Source of the DNA: an uncultured Maribacter sp.
Lineage (GTDB): Bacteria > Bacteroidota > Bacteroidia > Flavobacteriales > Flavobacteriaceae
Direction of reading: 5' to 3'
Assembly (NCBI GenBank): GCA_947498505.1
Contig: CANMKG010000005.1
Span: 1-64,000 of the forward strand
Length of the DNA: 64,000 bases
This document shows positions 9,119 to 18,279 of this stretch, piece by piece (positions within the stretch are counted from its first letter, which is position 1; every line of letters begins with the position of its first letter). The translations under genes were made by a program, and so were the position numbers. Under the pieces are notes generated by a model, which had not been told where the DNA came from, made no database searches, and saw only the letters and a list, made by a program, of their open reading frames with translations.

Positions 9119-11353
9119 CTAAATATTTAACCAGTATGTAAATTTAAGGTTTATAGATCTATTTTTTGGCTCAAAGCTGTTTACGTAGTAGTTATCATTA
9201 TACACTAAGAATAAATCGGAGAGTGGTGCAAATCGCCATTGCAACCTAGAGTTAAAACCTAAATTATCTCTTTGATTACTATATTGAATTAAAGTTGACC
9301 AAAAAACAGATTTACTAAAGGTAATATCTATTTTAGGACTCACCAGCCATATATCGGCACTTGAATGCGGTTCGGGAAGGTCAATGTTATCATAATTTAA
9401 TATTAACGAGAAAGCTACTCTGGGTTGAAAACGAAGGTTAAAATCCGTTCTCACGGCAAATCGACTGCCATTATAAAATTGTCCGAAGGAAGACTCAATA
9501 AAACCCGAGAGCATTTTTCTACGATCGGATCCATAGGAAAAAGCATACCTATTAAAGTGATAACCTTGATTTCCAGCTAAAGGTACGGCATCGTCTTTTC
9601 CTGTAGGGTCAAAATCGTCTTGTAGAAAAATATATCTATTAGAGTATTGTACTGAAATTCTCGACTGATTTTGAAATCGAGCACTCCAGGTGGTTACGAT
9701 ATTATGATCCGTTTTTTTATAGTTAAGGCCAGGCTTCCATATAGCCATTGGAAGCAATTCAAAGCTATGGTTTTGAATTGCCTTATCTTTTAGCCAAAAT
9801 ATGCGTTCGCCTCCAAGAACTGCTTTTATAATATCTTTTCTACGAATAAAACCTAAATCGGATCTAAATTCATCATCAATATATACCCAGTCGGTAAATA
9901 AATTATAATTTCGATTATTAAACTGCATAAAAGCACCTAGCGAGAGGTTATGATCATCATCTATTACTGGGTTGTTGTCACCATCAAATACGCCTTCACC
10001 TTCAGGTTGGAAAGATTTATGCGCATAAAATTTACCCATCCACTTATTATTATCAGCAACTAAGTTGTAATCAACGCCTAAAACTCTGTTGTATTTATCT
10101 TGGTCTTCTAAAAAATCGTAGTCACTAAAAGACTGTTTATTAATAAAGAACATACCAATGTTAGATTTTGAAAAAACCTTTTGCTGTAATGCAAACATGG
10201 TATTGTTGTTTGATGAAATTTCATTAGCAACATCATCGGCTGTTTGAATACTTAAAAAGCCTAACCTTAAATTTTTGTTTAGTTTGCCACTTAAACGTAC
10301 ACCCCCAATTATTTTGTTTTCAATGTTTGCGTCTGCAGTATCTCTAGCTATACCTATTCTTCTTGAAAAGAATGGATTGGCATCTCTTCGGCCTCCAAAA
10401 CTTGAGAATAAATCACTATTGTCAATAAAAAATTGTCTTTTTTCCGGTAATGAAACTTCAAATCTAGTAACATTAGTAACTTGATCATCAACTTCTACTT
10501 GAGAAAAATCTGGATTAACAGTAATATCCAAATTCATACTATTACCAATGGAAACTTTTGCATCTCCACCAAATTTTAAAGAGTTTTTATTGTCATTTTC
10601 GGCAAAATCTTTTTGAGAGAGTGCGTTTACGTAAGGTATTATGGCTAAGGGAGTTCTTGATTTTGGCAAAGGTTTTTCAAATATCATATCTCCCATATAA
10701 GCAAGGTTAACTATGAATTGATTTTGGGGAATATTTACCCATGTACTATTTTCGTTAGATTGTGTATCATATCTATAACTATTAAAACGCCATTTAGTTT
10801 CTCCTTCTTCAAATTTAAAAGATGTTAAGGGTATTATAAGTTCAGCTGTATAGTAATCATCGTAAATTTTGGACTCTCCCTTCCATTTTACATCCCATGA
10901 GACACTAAAGCCGTTTCTGTTAAAACCCCCTCCAGAAATCACCCCTTCTCTTCTGACTCCATAGGGGTTAATACCAAATAAAAAAGCATTGTTTGTATCA
11001 TTAAAAGTATCAAAGAGTAGCGTAATATTGTCACTACCACTAGCTCTAAAATCTCTTTTTAAAGATTGTATTATGTAATTGTTTCCAGCGGTTTCAACTT
11101 TAATCCCTATATAAATATTAGTGTCGTCGTAAAGTATTTTAATTTCGGTTTGTTTTTTAGCAGGAATGCTATCAATTGGAAAATATTGCCAAAAATTTGA
11201 AACACTTTCCGCGGTTTCCCAGATAGGTTCATCTAAAACACCATCACTCTCAATGGTTGCTGAAATATGTTTTACGGTAAATGATTGCGGTTTGGTTTGT
11301 GCAAAAGAAAAACATGTGCAAAAAAGTAAAGCTGCACTAAGGAATTTTGTCAT
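9119..11353 (-). CDS. DUF5916 outer-membrane beta-barrel protein with N-terminal CBM9-like domain
   Basis: The 744-residue protein has a signal peptide ending SFAQ (about residue 19). A carbohydrate-binding family 9-like domain follows (about 25-200; DGVLDEPIWETAE, DDTNIYIGIKVE). The rest is a long strand-rich DUF5916 barrel ending in an aromatic C-terminal strand (FTYWLNI). I use ATG at 11353; a TTG four codons upstream is less likely. Members are common in Bacteroidetes and probably sit in the outer membrane, but their role is not established to my knowledge. It ends two bases before the HAD phosphatase gene. Confidence 0.88.
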   Translation of the reverse strand: MTKFLSAALLFCTCFSFAQTKPQSFTVKHISATIESDGVLDEPIWETAESVSNFWQYFPIDSIPAKKQTEIKILYDDTNIYIGIKVETAGNNYIIQSLKRDFRASGSDNITLLFDTFNDTNNAFLFGINPYGVRREGVISGGGFNRNGFSVSWDVKWKGESKIYDDYYTAELIIPLTSFKFEEGETKWRFNSYRYDTQSNENSTWVNIPQNQFIVNLAYMGDMIFEKPLPKSRTPLAIIPYVNALSQKDFAENDNKNSLKFGGDAKVSIGNSMNLDITVNPDFSQVEVDDQVTNVTRFEVSLPEKRQFFIDNSDLFSSFGGRRDANPFFSRRIGIARDTADANIENKIIGGVRLSGKLNKNLRLGFLSIQTADDVANEISSNNNTMFALQQKVFSKSNIGMFFINKQSFSDYDFLEDQDKYNRVLGVDYNLVADNNKWMGKFYAHKSFQPEGEGVFDGDNNPVIDDDHNLSLGAFMQFNNRNYNLFTDWVYIDDEFRSDLGFIRRKDIIKAVLGGERIFWLKDKAIQNHSFELLPMAIWKPGLNYKKTDHNIVTTWSARFQNQSRISVQYSNRYIFLQDDFDPTGKDDAVPLAGNQGYHFNRYAFSYGSDRRKMLSGFIESSFGQFYNGSRFAVRTDFNLRFQPRVAFSLILNYDNIDLPEPHSSADIWLVSPKIDITFSKSVFWSTLIQYSNQRDNLGFNSRLQWRFAPLSDLFLVYNDNYYVNSFEPKNRSINLKFTYWLNI

Positions 11354-11466
11354 TAAGTTAGTCAATTAATCAGTCGCTCAAATTTAAGTTTTTATATCGT
11401 TAAGAAATTCATAAAACTTATAGCAGCAAAGGTTAAAAATTAACAGTGCCTTAATACCTTATTTTT

Positions 11467-11474
11467 TACTTTTG
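11467..11474 (+). promoter_or_regulatory. -7 box (TACTTTTG) for the S1/P1 nuclease gene
   Basis: The TAnnTTTG match lies 16 bases before the ATG at 11491. Confidence 0.5.
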
Positions 11475-11490
11475 AAAAAACTGATTAGTT

Positions 11491-12264
11491 ATGAGAATAC
11501 TAATATTACTGTTTATTTTATTTTTTCAAATTTCGTACTCAAATCCTCCTTTTTGGTCAAAAACTGGACATAGAGTTATAGGGGAAGTTGCGCAAAATCA
11601 TCTTAAAAGTAAAACTAAAAGAAGCATTAAAAAACTGTTAGGAAACTTTAATTTGGCAGGTGCGTCTAATTTTGCTGATGAAATAAAGGCGGATAAAAGG
11701 TATCGAAAATTTAGTGCATGGCATTATGTTAATTTTCCTAAAGACAAAAAATATGGAGATGTTTCTCCTAGTGAGCATGGAGATTTAATTATTGGAATTA
11801 ACACTTGTATTAAAATTATAAAACAAACAAACAGCAGCAGAGAGGACAAAATATTTTACTTAAAAATGTTGATTCATTTAGTTGGTGATTTACATCAGCC
11901 TATGCATGTTGGAAGGTTAGAAGATAAAGGAGGGAACGATATTCATGTGTTGTGGTTTAATAAAGAATCTAACCTTCATAAGGTTTGGGACTATAATATG
12001 ATTAATGATTTTGGAATGAGTTATTCAGAATTAGCAGGTAATTTACCTAGTGTTTCGAAAAAAGAAAAGAAAGAAATTCAGCAAGGGACAATTATTGATT
12101 GGGTAGAGGAATCGCAAGACATTGCAAATAAGTTATACGAGTCAGTAGAGAAGGATGAAAAACTATATTACCAATATGGTTATAAATGGTGGGGAACAGT
12201 AGAAACTCAGCTTCAAAAAGGAGGGATACGTTTAGCTAAAGTACTTAACGATACTTTTAAATAA
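11491..12264 (+). CDS. S1/P1-type zinc-dependent nuclease, secreted
   Basis: The 257-residue protein has a short signal peptide (about 1-17) followed by FWSKTGHRVIGEVAQNHL. The N-terminal Trp and first His of S1/P1 nucleases help bind the three-zinc cluster. Further ligands are visible: Asp in ADEIK, His in WHYVNF (about 78), HLVGDLHQPMHVG (about 130-142) with the conserved HxxxDxHQPxH pattern, and HKVWD (about 163). Known family activity is cleavage of single-stranded DNA and RNA and release of 3'-phosphate from nucleotides. It probably scavenges nucleotides in the periplasm or outside the cell. It has its own promoter. Confidence 0.93.
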   Translation: MRILILLFILFFQISYSNPPFWSKTGHRVIGEVAQNHLKSKTKRSIKKLLGNFNLAGASNFADEIKADKRYRKFSAWHYVNFPKDKKYGDVSPSEHGDLIIGINTCIKIIKQTNSSREDKIFYLKMLIHLVGDLHQPMHVGRLEDKGGNDIHVLWFNKESNLHKVWDYNMINDFGMSYSELAGNLPSVSKKEKKEIQQGTIIDWVEESQDIANKLYESVEKDEKLYYQYGYKWWGTVETQLQKGGIRLAKVLNDTFK

Positions 12265-12283
12265 GACGAATATTAGTTTAACT

Positions 12284-13156
12284 TTATTCTAAAAGTGTTT
12301 TTAATTGATTGCGATAAGCAGACGGGCTTTGCCCCGTAAATGTTTTAAACGATTTGTTGAAGTGAGAAAAATTATTAAAACCGCATTCAAAACATACTTC
12401 CGTGATACTCATAGGAGCTTCTGCCAGTAGCTTAGAGGCATGTACCAATCGGCATTCGTTTACAAACTGAATAAACGTTTTATTGGTGATTTTTTTGAAG
12501 TATCTACAAAAGGATGGAACCGTCATACTAACCATGCTTGCAATTTCGTCTAAGGTGATTTCATCTTTAAAGTTGTTTTTTACATAATTAAAAACAATGT
12601 TAATGCGATCATTATCCTTAACATCAGTTTCCATAGAAAAACCTTCGGCGTTTAAAAGTTTAAACTCTTTGGCGTTTCCTAATTCGTTTAATATATTAAG
12701 AATAGAAAGTAACCGCTGAAAATCGGTTTGATATTCTAAGATTTCAATTTTTTCTCCAATTTTTGTCTTAGTGCTTCCGTAAAATGCAATACCACCATTA
12801 GCTACTTTAAACAGGTTTTGAATTTTTTTCATTTCAGGAATGTTGAAAAAATCATTACCTAAAAAATCAGCTTTCATATGAACAACGGTTTCACTTTTGT
12901 TACCTGTTAGCCTGTCGGTAAACCCACAATGCGGCAAATTACTACCAACTAAAATTAAATCACCATCCGTATAATAGGATACGTGACTGCCAATTCTTCT
13001 TTTTCCAGAACCGCCATTAACATACACTAGCTCTATTTCCGGGTGATAATGCCAGGTATTGTTTTCATTTAATGTTCCTTCTTCAAATTTTTGGTATGTG
13101 AACGAGTTACCAAAATTGGGTTCTATAATTTCAAAGGCTGGTTTTAACTTATTCAT
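12284..13156 (-). CDS. AraC family transcriptional regulator with cupin sensor domain
   Basis: The 290-residue protein has an N-terminal cupin (about 15-100; HYHPEIELVYV, GDLILVGSNLPH) that would bind a small ligand such as a sugar. Two C-terminal helix-turn-helix motifs follow (about 190-285; TLDEIASMVSMTVPSFCRYFKK and SITEVCFECGFNNFSHFNKSFK). I take ATG 13156, because the first possible codon at 13189 is a TTG. The binding target is not evident. It is transcribed toward the nuclease gene and away from the small secreted-protein gene at 13339, which could be a target. Confidence 0.92.
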   Translation of the reverse strand: MNKLKPAFEIIEPNFGNSFTYQKFEEGTLNENNTWHYHPEIELVYVNGGSGKRRIGSHVSYYTDGDLILVGSNLPHCGFTDRLTGNKSETVVHMKADFLGNDFFNIPEMKKIQNLFKVANGGIAFYGSTKTKIGEKIEILEYQTDFQRLLSILNILNELGNAKEFKLLNAEGFSMETDVKDNDRINIVFNYVKNNFKDEITLDEIASMVSMTVPSFCRYFKKITNKTFIQFVNECRLVHASKLLAEAPMSITEVCFECGFNNFSHFNKSFKTFTGQSPSAYRNQLKTLLE

Positions 13157-13292
13157 GATTTGTAGGAATTTGGATGTAAAATTAACCAAAATATGCTCTA
13201 AATTACCAGTTAACGTTTAATTAACATTAGGTAATGGTAAAATACCACATAAATAGGAAAAATATGATGTTGTGTAGGGCGCATGTAGGAGG

Positions 13293-13300
13293 TAATTTTG
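13293..13300 (+). promoter_or_regulatory. -7 box (TAATTTTG) for gene 13339
   Basis: The TAnnTTTG match lies 38 bases before the ATG, leaving an untranslated leader of about 30 bases that ends CGGAGAGTT. Confidence 0.45.
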
Positions 13301-13338
13301 TCTTGTAATTATTTACTAATCCTTTAAATCGGAGAGTT

Positions 13339-13920
13339 ATGAAAACAATTTTAAAATTTACAACAGTAGTTGCCTTAATGTTGGTTACAGTAACTGGCAT
13401 GGCAAATGAGCCAAAGTTCAATTTAAAAACTAAAAGTGCTACTAAGAGTTTAGTTTTTGAAATGGAATATTCCGAGCAAACAACAGTGATTTTAAAAGAT
13501 TCTGATGGGAATATTATTTATTCTGAAAGCGTTTCAAATGCATCATATTCCAAAAAGTTTAATTTAGAAAACTTGGAAGATGGATTGTATTACTTTACAA
13601 CTGAAAACAAACTAAGAGAAATAGTGTATACTATTGATGTTACGGATACAGATGTTAAGATTATAGATAAAGAAGAAAATACAAAACCTTATTTTAGAAG
13701 AGTAGATGGTAAGGTACTTCTTAACTTTTTAAATTTAGATGAAAGTAGTGTTAAAGTTAAAGTAGTGGATGCTGAAAATAGAGTGCTTTTTGAAGAGACA
13801 TATACAGATACAAAAATTGTAGAAAAAGCTTTTGACTTTACTAAAGCTTTAGAGGGTACATATACAATATCTGTGGAAGATTTCAACAATACTTTTTACG
13901 AAAGTATTGCGGTTAATTAA
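13339..13920 (+). CDS. small secreted protein with two beta-sandwich repeats, function unknown
   Basis: The 193-residue product has a signal peptide (MKTILKFTTVVALMLVTVTGMA). Two similar halves follow (about 35-105 and 110-193). Each shows the pattern VxLKDSDGNIIYSE...NLEDGLYYF or VKVVDAENRVLFEE...ALEGTYTISVED. This resembles the Ig-like fold of T9SS type A sorting domains and DUF3244-type proteins, but the classic C-terminal KxxK pattern is missing. It is probably periplasmic or surface-located. It is monocistronic between a promoter and a perfect terminator, and divergent from the AraC gene. Confidence 0.8.
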   Translation: MKTILKFTTVVALMLVTVTGMANEPKFNLKTKSATKSLVFEMEYSEQTTVILKDSDGNIIYSESVSNASYSKKFNLENLEDGLYYFTTENKLREIVYTIDVTDTDVKIIDKEENTKPYFRRVDGKVLLNFLNLDESSVKVKVVDAENRVLFEETYTDTKIVEKAFDFTKALEGTYTISVEDFNNTFYESIAVN

Positions 13921-13944
13921 GTTGGTTTAAGTTAATTTTTTGAG

Positions 13945-13974
13945 AAAGGAGGCTGGAGAGCCTCCTTTTTTGTG
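13945..13974 (+). terminator. rho-independent terminator
   Basis: A perfect 10-bp stem AAAGGAGGCT / AGCCTCCTTT (13945-13954 with 13959-13968) has a GGAG loop and a T-run. The A-run on the left could also help the opposing MOSC gene. Confidence 0.9.
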
Positions 13975-13977
13975 CTT

Positions 13978-14613
13978 TTAAAGGAGGTATTTTTTTAACT
14001 TATCTCTTTTATATTGCGGTAGAGCTTCATTTTGTATTGCTAGTTTGAGAATATCTTTGTTTTTTTCTTTATCGAACAAAAGTTTGTAAAAATTTTTAAT
14101 GGTTAATTCATTTGGGGACTGTTTTTGCAATATAAAGTTGTCTCCCGTTTTTACCTCTCCTTTTTGTATCACTTTAACATAGGTGCCAGGATATCCATGG
14201 TTAATAAATTGCTTTATAACTCTGGAGCTTTTAAAACGTATTCCAAGTTTATAGCATGGTTCTCTTGGTTGCGAAATTTGTACTACGGCTGTACCTAATT
14301 TGTAAATATCTCCTATGCGAATTTTGGCTTCGTTTAAACCTTCAACAGTTAAGTTTTCTCCAAACATGCCCCAATTCCAGTTTAAATTTGGGTATAATGG
14401 TTTCCAATAACTATATGCTTCAGAAGAAAACAAATAACAAGCTTTGTTTTCTCCTCCATGATGTTTGCGATCAATAACGGTGTCATTTAGAACATCCGAT
14501 TCACCTAAAAAAATAGGAGAATGTGTTGGGTATTTATAAATACCAGTTTTTTCTTCTTTACCATTCCAGGTAATAGTTGTAGGCTTACCAATGTTAGTAG
14601 CAATTATCTTCAT
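13978..14613 (-). CDS. MOSC domain protein (YiiM-like)
   Basis: The 211-residue protein carries a MOSC domain (about 25-160). Visible features are RKHHGGENKACYLF (about 48-61), the GMFGENLTVEG motif (about 81-91) and the conserved Cys in SQPREPCYKLG (about 114-124), the expected sulfur- or molybdenum-binding residue. Known relatives (YiiM, YuaD) detoxify N-hydroxylated compounds using molybdenum cofactor. It is cytoplasmic, and no partner gene lies next to it. It converges with the small secreted-protein gene. Confidence 0.88.
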   Translation of the reverse strand: MKIIATNIGKPTTITWNGKEEKTGIYKYPTHSPIFLGESDVLNDTVIDRKHHGGENKACYLFSSEAYSYWKPLYPNLNWNWGMFGENLTVEGLNEAKIRIGDIYKLGTAVVQISQPREPCYKLGIRFKSSRVIKQFINHGYPGTYVKVIQKGEVKTGDNFILQKQSPNELTIKNFYKLLFDKEKNKDILKLAIQNEALPQYKRDKLKKYLL

Positions 14614-14684
14614 AGTTTAAAGATAAAAAAACCACTGTTTAGGGCAGTAGTTTTTAAACATTTTAGCAAAAAAAATGGACGAGA

Positions 14685-15035
14685 TTATTCTTCTTTATCA
14701 ATCTTTTTAATTACAAAAAAACTTATTAAAAGACCTACGCCTGCCATGGTAAATATGGTTCCAGGATATGCAACTTTTTCATGTATTCCAAATGAATTTA
14801 CCATTATTGAACCAATAAATATGGCTAGCCCTATGCCTATTAATAATAGCGATAAATTTAAAGTGAAAATTTTCCATACAGGAGTTGTTTTGTCGTTTTT
14901 TCCTTTTATAAAAATACTTGCATCAGCCCCTTTTTCTATTAAAGTCAAACGTTCCTTGTTTCTTGTAGAATAGTGTAAATAAAATACACCAAATATTGTT
15001 GAAAATATTACAATTACTATAATTACTGGTTCCAT
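14685..15035 (-). CDS. DUF6249-like small membrane protein, probable ECF sigma regulon member
   Basis: The 116-residue protein has an N-terminal membrane segment (about 1-20), a short charged loop with NKERLTLIEKGAD, and two more membrane segments (about 53-73 and 87-107). The arrangement and the LIEKG(A/M)D motif resemble DUF6249 proteins, which often accompany sigma factors in Bacteroidetes. It is divergent from the ECF sigma gene at 15161. A promoter identical in both boxes and spacing to that of the sigma gene lies 28 bases upstream, which strongly suggests it is a target of that sigma factor. The molecular role is unknown. Confidence 0.75.
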   Translation of the reverse strand: MEPVIIVIVIFSTIFGVFYLHYSTRNKERLTLIEKGADASIFIKGKNDKTTPVWKIFTLNLSLLLIGIGLAIFIGSIMVNSFGIHEKVAYPGTIFTMAGVGLLISFFVIKKIDKEE

Positions 15036-15063
15036 AATTTAATTGTTTTTTAATGTGTTTAAT

Positions 15064-15096
15064 GGTATGACGTTTCCTTTTGAGTTAAGGTTACAC
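15064..15096 (-). promoter_or_regulatory. ECF-type promoter for the DUF6249-like gene
   Basis: On the minus strand it reads GTGTAACCTT, 15 bases, then GTCATACC. Both boxes and the spacing are identical to the opposing copy at 15122-15154. The -10 end is 28 bases before the ATG at 15035. Confidence 0.7.
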
Positions 15097-15121
15097 ATTT
15101 TTTTATTTTTTTTCAGATTTA

Positions 15122-15154
15122 GTGTAACCTTTTAATTAATTTAAAGGTCATACC
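15122..15154 (+). promoter_or_regulatory. ECF-type promoter for the sigma factor gene (autoregulation)
   Basis: GTGTAACCTT, 15 bases, then GTCATACC ends six bases before the sigma-factor ATG. The -35-like GTAACC and -10-like GTC boxes fit general ECF promoter architecture. The leader would be very short. Confidence 0.7.
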
Positions 15155-15160
15155 TATTAA

Positions 15161-15739
15161 ATGAACCAAGACCAACTGTATATTCAACGTGTCATTAATG
15201 GAGAAAATCACGTATTTTCTCTACTTGTGGATAAATACAAGCACATGGTGTTTACTTTGGCCTTACGAATGGTGAAAAATAGGGAAGAGGCAGAAGAGGT
15301 TTCTCAAGACACTTTTATAAGAGTTTACAATTCTCTAGATAAATTTAAAGGAGAATCTAAATTTTCCACATGGCTGTATAGAATTACATATAACAAAAGT
15401 TTGGATTGTTTAAAGAAACAAAAAAGAACAATAGATTCTTTTTCTGTTGATGGTTATGATGATATGAATTTTCCGGATATGGAAAATATTATCAATGGAA
15501 TTGAAAGAAAGGAACGAAAAATAGAGATAGCTAAAGTCCTTAAAGAGTTATCTCCAGATGATAATACTTTAATAACTTTATTTTATTATGAAGATTTATC
15601 TCTTGCTGAAATTTCTGAAGTTATGGGTATTAGCTCAAATACAGTAAAGGTAAAACTTTTTAGAAGTAGAAATCGGTTAGCAGTATTACTGAAAGAAAAA
15701 CTAGAACCCGAATTTATTCAAGGCTATGGAAAAAAATAA
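15161..15739 (+). CDS. ECF family RNA polymerase sigma factor
   Basis: The 192-residue protein has sigma region 2 (about 18-88; LVDKYKHMVFTLALRMVKNREEAEEVSQDTF, then FSTWLYRITYNKSLD). Region 4 follows (about 130-185; LSPDDNTLITLFYYEDLSLAEISEVMGISSNTVKVKLFRSRNRL) with the recognition helix. Regions 1 and 3 are absent, as in ECF factors. It overlaps the next gene by 14 bases, which probably encodes its membrane regulator. The duplicated divergent promoter upstream indicates autoregulation together with the DUF6249-like gene. The inducing stress cannot be read from sequence. Confidence 0.95.
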   Translation: MNQDQLYIQRVINGENHVFSLLVDKYKHMVFTLALRMVKNREEAEEVSQDTFIRVYNSLDKFKGESKFSTWLYRITYNKSLDCLKKQKRTIDSFSVDGYDDMNFPDMENIINGIERKERKIEIAKVLKELSPDDNTLITLFYYEDLSLAEISEVMGISSNTVKVKLFRSRNRLAVLLKEKLEPEFIQGYGKK

Positions 15740-16136
15740 AGAAAAACAATTTGACGCTTTTCTTAAAAAATCGATAAAAGAAGTTGAGCTGGATGCTCCT
15801 TCTATAAATTTTACTGATGACTTACTTAAAAAACTAGAAGTAAAACAAGTTGAAAAAACCGCTTTAGTGTATAAACCTTTAATTTCAAAAACCAACTGGA
15901 TAATAATATGTTTGCTTATGTTGATTGTTTTACTGGTGACACATATGAGTGATTTTGAACCTACCTTAGGTTGGTGGCCGAGTACGAATATGGACGTAAG
16001 TTATGTTTTCGGAGAGTTACCCAAAATTGTAATCTCAAATACATATTTGTATGGTTTTGTTGGTCTTGCATTCTTTTTATTGCTGCAAATTTATTTTATT
16101 AGAAGTCATATAAATAAGCAGTATATAACAAATTAA
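15726..16136 (+). CDS. membrane protein, probable regulator of the ECF sigma factor
   Basis: The 136-residue protein has a charged cytoplasmic N-terminus (about 1-55; MEKNKEKQFDAFLKKSIKEVELD) and two membrane segments (about 57-77 and 105-125). The 14-base overlap with the sigma gene and the soluble-helix-then-membrane layout are what an anti-sigma factor would show. There is no recognisable zinc motif (HxxxCxxC), so the assignment rests on context. The ATG lies inside the sigma gene, which suggests translational coupling. Confidence 0.7.
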   Translation: MEKNKEKQFDAFLKKSIKEVELDAPSINFTDDLLKKLEVKQVEKTALVYKPLISKTNWIIICLLMLIVLLVTHMSDFEPTLGWWPSTNMDVSYVFGELPKIVISNTYLYGFVGLAFFLLLQIYFIRSHINKQYITN

Positions 16137-16141
16137 GAAAT

Positions 16142-16170
16142 AAAAAAAAGCCGCTTTGTTATAAGCGGCC
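16142..16170 (-). terminator. rho-independent terminator for htpG
   Basis: Read on the minus strand, GCCGCTT / AAGCGGC (16150-16156 with 16163-16169) encloses six bases and is followed by eight T. The T-run is only on the minus strand. Confidence 0.85.
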
Positions 16171-16191
16171 TTCCAAATGTTTGTAATGGTT

Positions 16192-18078
16192 TTACTTAAC
16201 CATGTCGTAACTACGTTTTATAAATTCGGTTAATTCTGCTCCTTTTAGTAAACCTTTAGAAAGTTTAGCTAAATCAAGCGATTGATGAATTAATCGTTCA
16301 CGCTTTTTAGCCGTTTTTGTATTTAAAATTTCACTAACTAATTCGTGGTTTGTGTTTACAATTAGATTGTACATTTCAGGCATGTTACCCCTACCAAACA
16401 TACCTCCACCACCAGTGCTTTGCATTTCTTTCATTCTTCGCATAAACTCTGGTTCAGTAATAATAAATGGAGAACTTTCACTGTCCATAGCCTCTAACTG
16501 AACCGTATAGCCTTTATCAGCAATAACTTCTTCAAGATTAGTTTTAAGACTCTCTTTTTCCTCATCGGATAATTTAGATATTTGATTATCTTCTTTTTTG
16601 ATGAGGTTATCAATATGGTCAGCATCTACACGAACAAATGATACTTTCTCTTTAGAAGTTTCCAATTTCTGCATTAAATGCCCAATGATTGGAGAATCCA
16701 TTAGCAAAACTTCATAACCTTTTGCTTTTGCAGCTTCAATATAACTGTGTTGCTCTTCTTTGTTTGAAGCATAAAGAATTACCAGCTTATCATCCTTGTC
16801 AGTCTGGTTGTCTTTAATTTTTTCTTGAAGCTCCTCAAAAGTAAAGTAGGTATTATCAATTGTAGGGTACAATGCAAATTTGTCAGCCTTTTCAAAGAAT
16901 TTATCTTCAGAAAGCATTCCGTACTCAATTACAATTTTAATATCGTTCCATTTGGCTTCAAAATCTTCTCTACTGTTTTTGAATAGCGAAGCAAGTTTAT
17001 CTGCAACCTTTCTTGTAATGTAAGATGATATTTTTTTAACAGCTCCGTCAGCTTGTAAGTACGAACGGGAAACATTTAAAGGAATATCAGGTGAGTCTAT
17101 AACACCACGCAACATGGTTAAAAACTCTGGTACAATACCTTCAACATTATCTGTTACAAAAACTTGGTTTTGATATAGTTGTATTCTGTCTTTTTGGACA
17201 TTTAAGTCGTTAGACAGCTTTGGGAAATATAATATTCCTGTTAAGTTAAAAGGGTAATCAACGTTAAGATGTATGTTAAATAACGGTTCTTCAAATTGCG
17301 TTGGGTAAAGTTCTCTATAGAAACCTTTATAGTCTTCGTCCTTTAAATCTGCAGGTTGCTTTGTCCAAGCAGGTACAGGGTTATTTATGATATTGTCTAC
17401 CTCTTTTGTTGGAGCGGGGTCTTCTTCTTTTGCACCTTCAGGTTTTGGTAAAGTCTCTGTTTTTGTTCCAAACTTAATAGGAATAGGCATAAACTTGTTG
17501 TACTTAACCAATAACTCCGAAATTCTATTGTCTTCTAAAAACTCCGTAGAATCATCCGCTACATGTAATATAATTTCTGTACCACGGTCATCTTTTTTAG
17601 CTTCCTTAAGTTCAAAATTTGGAGAACCGTCACAAGACCAATGCATTGCAGGCGCTTCTTTAAAGCTTTTTGTGATAATTTCAACTTTATCGGCTACCAT
17701 GAAAGCGGAGTAAAACCCTAGTCCAAAATGGCCAATTATACCTGTGTCTTTGCCAGAGTCTTTGTATTTATCAAGAAATTCCTCAGCTCCAGAAAAAGCA
17801 ACCTCGTTAATATATTTTTTAACCTCTTCTTCTGTCATCCCAAGTCCTTGATCAATGATGTGAAGTTTTTTCCCTTCTTTATCAACCTTTATTTCAATAA
17901 TTGGATTGCCATATTCAACCTTAGCCTCGCCTATTGCAGTTAAGTGCTTTAGTTTTAGTGTGGCATCTGTTGCATTTGAAATTAATTCTCTTAAAAATAT
18001 TTCGTGATCACTATATAAAAACTTTTTAATTAGCGGAAATATATTGTCTACCGAAACATTTATTTTACCTGTTGCCAT
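16192..18078 (-). CDS. htpG: Hsp90-family molecular chaperone HtpG
   Basis: The 628-residue chaperone is near the usual bacterial length. The N-terminal GHKL ATPase domain shows ELISNATDATLK (catalytic Glu and Mg-binding Asn, about 27-38), DQGLGMT (about 75-81) and the lid motif GHFGLGFYSAFMVADKVE (about 116-133). The middle domain contains the catalytic Arg loop region NVSRSYLQAD (about 338-347). A C-terminal dimerisation segment includes MPEMYNLIVN. A Glu/Pro-rich linker sits near 215-230 (KPEGAKEEDPAPTK). It is a cytosolic ATP-dependent folding helper and is monocistronic with its own terminator. Confidence 0.97.
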   Translation of the reverse strand: MATGKINVSVDNIFPLIKKFLYSDHEIFLRELISNATDATLKLKHLTAIGEAKVEYGNPIIEIKVDKEGKKLHIIDQGLGMTEEEVKKYINEVAFSGAEEFLDKYKDSGKDTGIIGHFGLGFYSAFMVADKVEIITKSFKEAPAMHWSCDGSPNFELKEAKKDDRGTEIILHVADDSTEFLEDNRISELLVKYNKFMPIPIKFGTKTETLPKPEGAKEEDPAPTKEVDNIINNPVPAWTKQPADLKDEDYKGFYRELYPTQFEEPLFNIHLNVDYPFNLTGILYFPKLSNDLNVQKDRIQLYQNQVFVTDNVEGIVPEFLTMLRGVIDSPDIPLNVSRSYLQADGAVKKISSYITRKVADKLASLFKNSREDFEAKWNDIKIVIEYGMLSEDKFFEKADKFALYPTIDNTYFTFEELQEKIKDNQTDKDDKLVILYASNKEEQHSYIEAAKAKGYEVLLMDSPIIGHLMQKLETSKEKVSFVRVDADHIDNLIKKEDNQISKLSDEEKESLKTNLEEVIADKGYTVQLEAMDSESSPFIITEPEFMRRMKEMQSTGGGGMFGRGNMPEMYNLIVNTNHELVSEILNTKTAKKRERLIHQSLDLAKLSKGLLKGAELTEFIKRSYDMVK

Positions 18079-18279
18079 TTTTAGTTATTCGTTTTAAGTT
18101 TTACGAATTTATGCAGTCAAAAAAAATACCATAGTGATAAAGATGACAAACTGACACTTTTAGGCATTTAGATTGCGTTTTATACTTATCTTAGAGTTAT
18201 TGGTGTAAATGTTAAGTAAATAGTAACTTGCACCATTAAATATGAAAGTCAAAAGAATAAAATAAAAACCGACTTTGCT

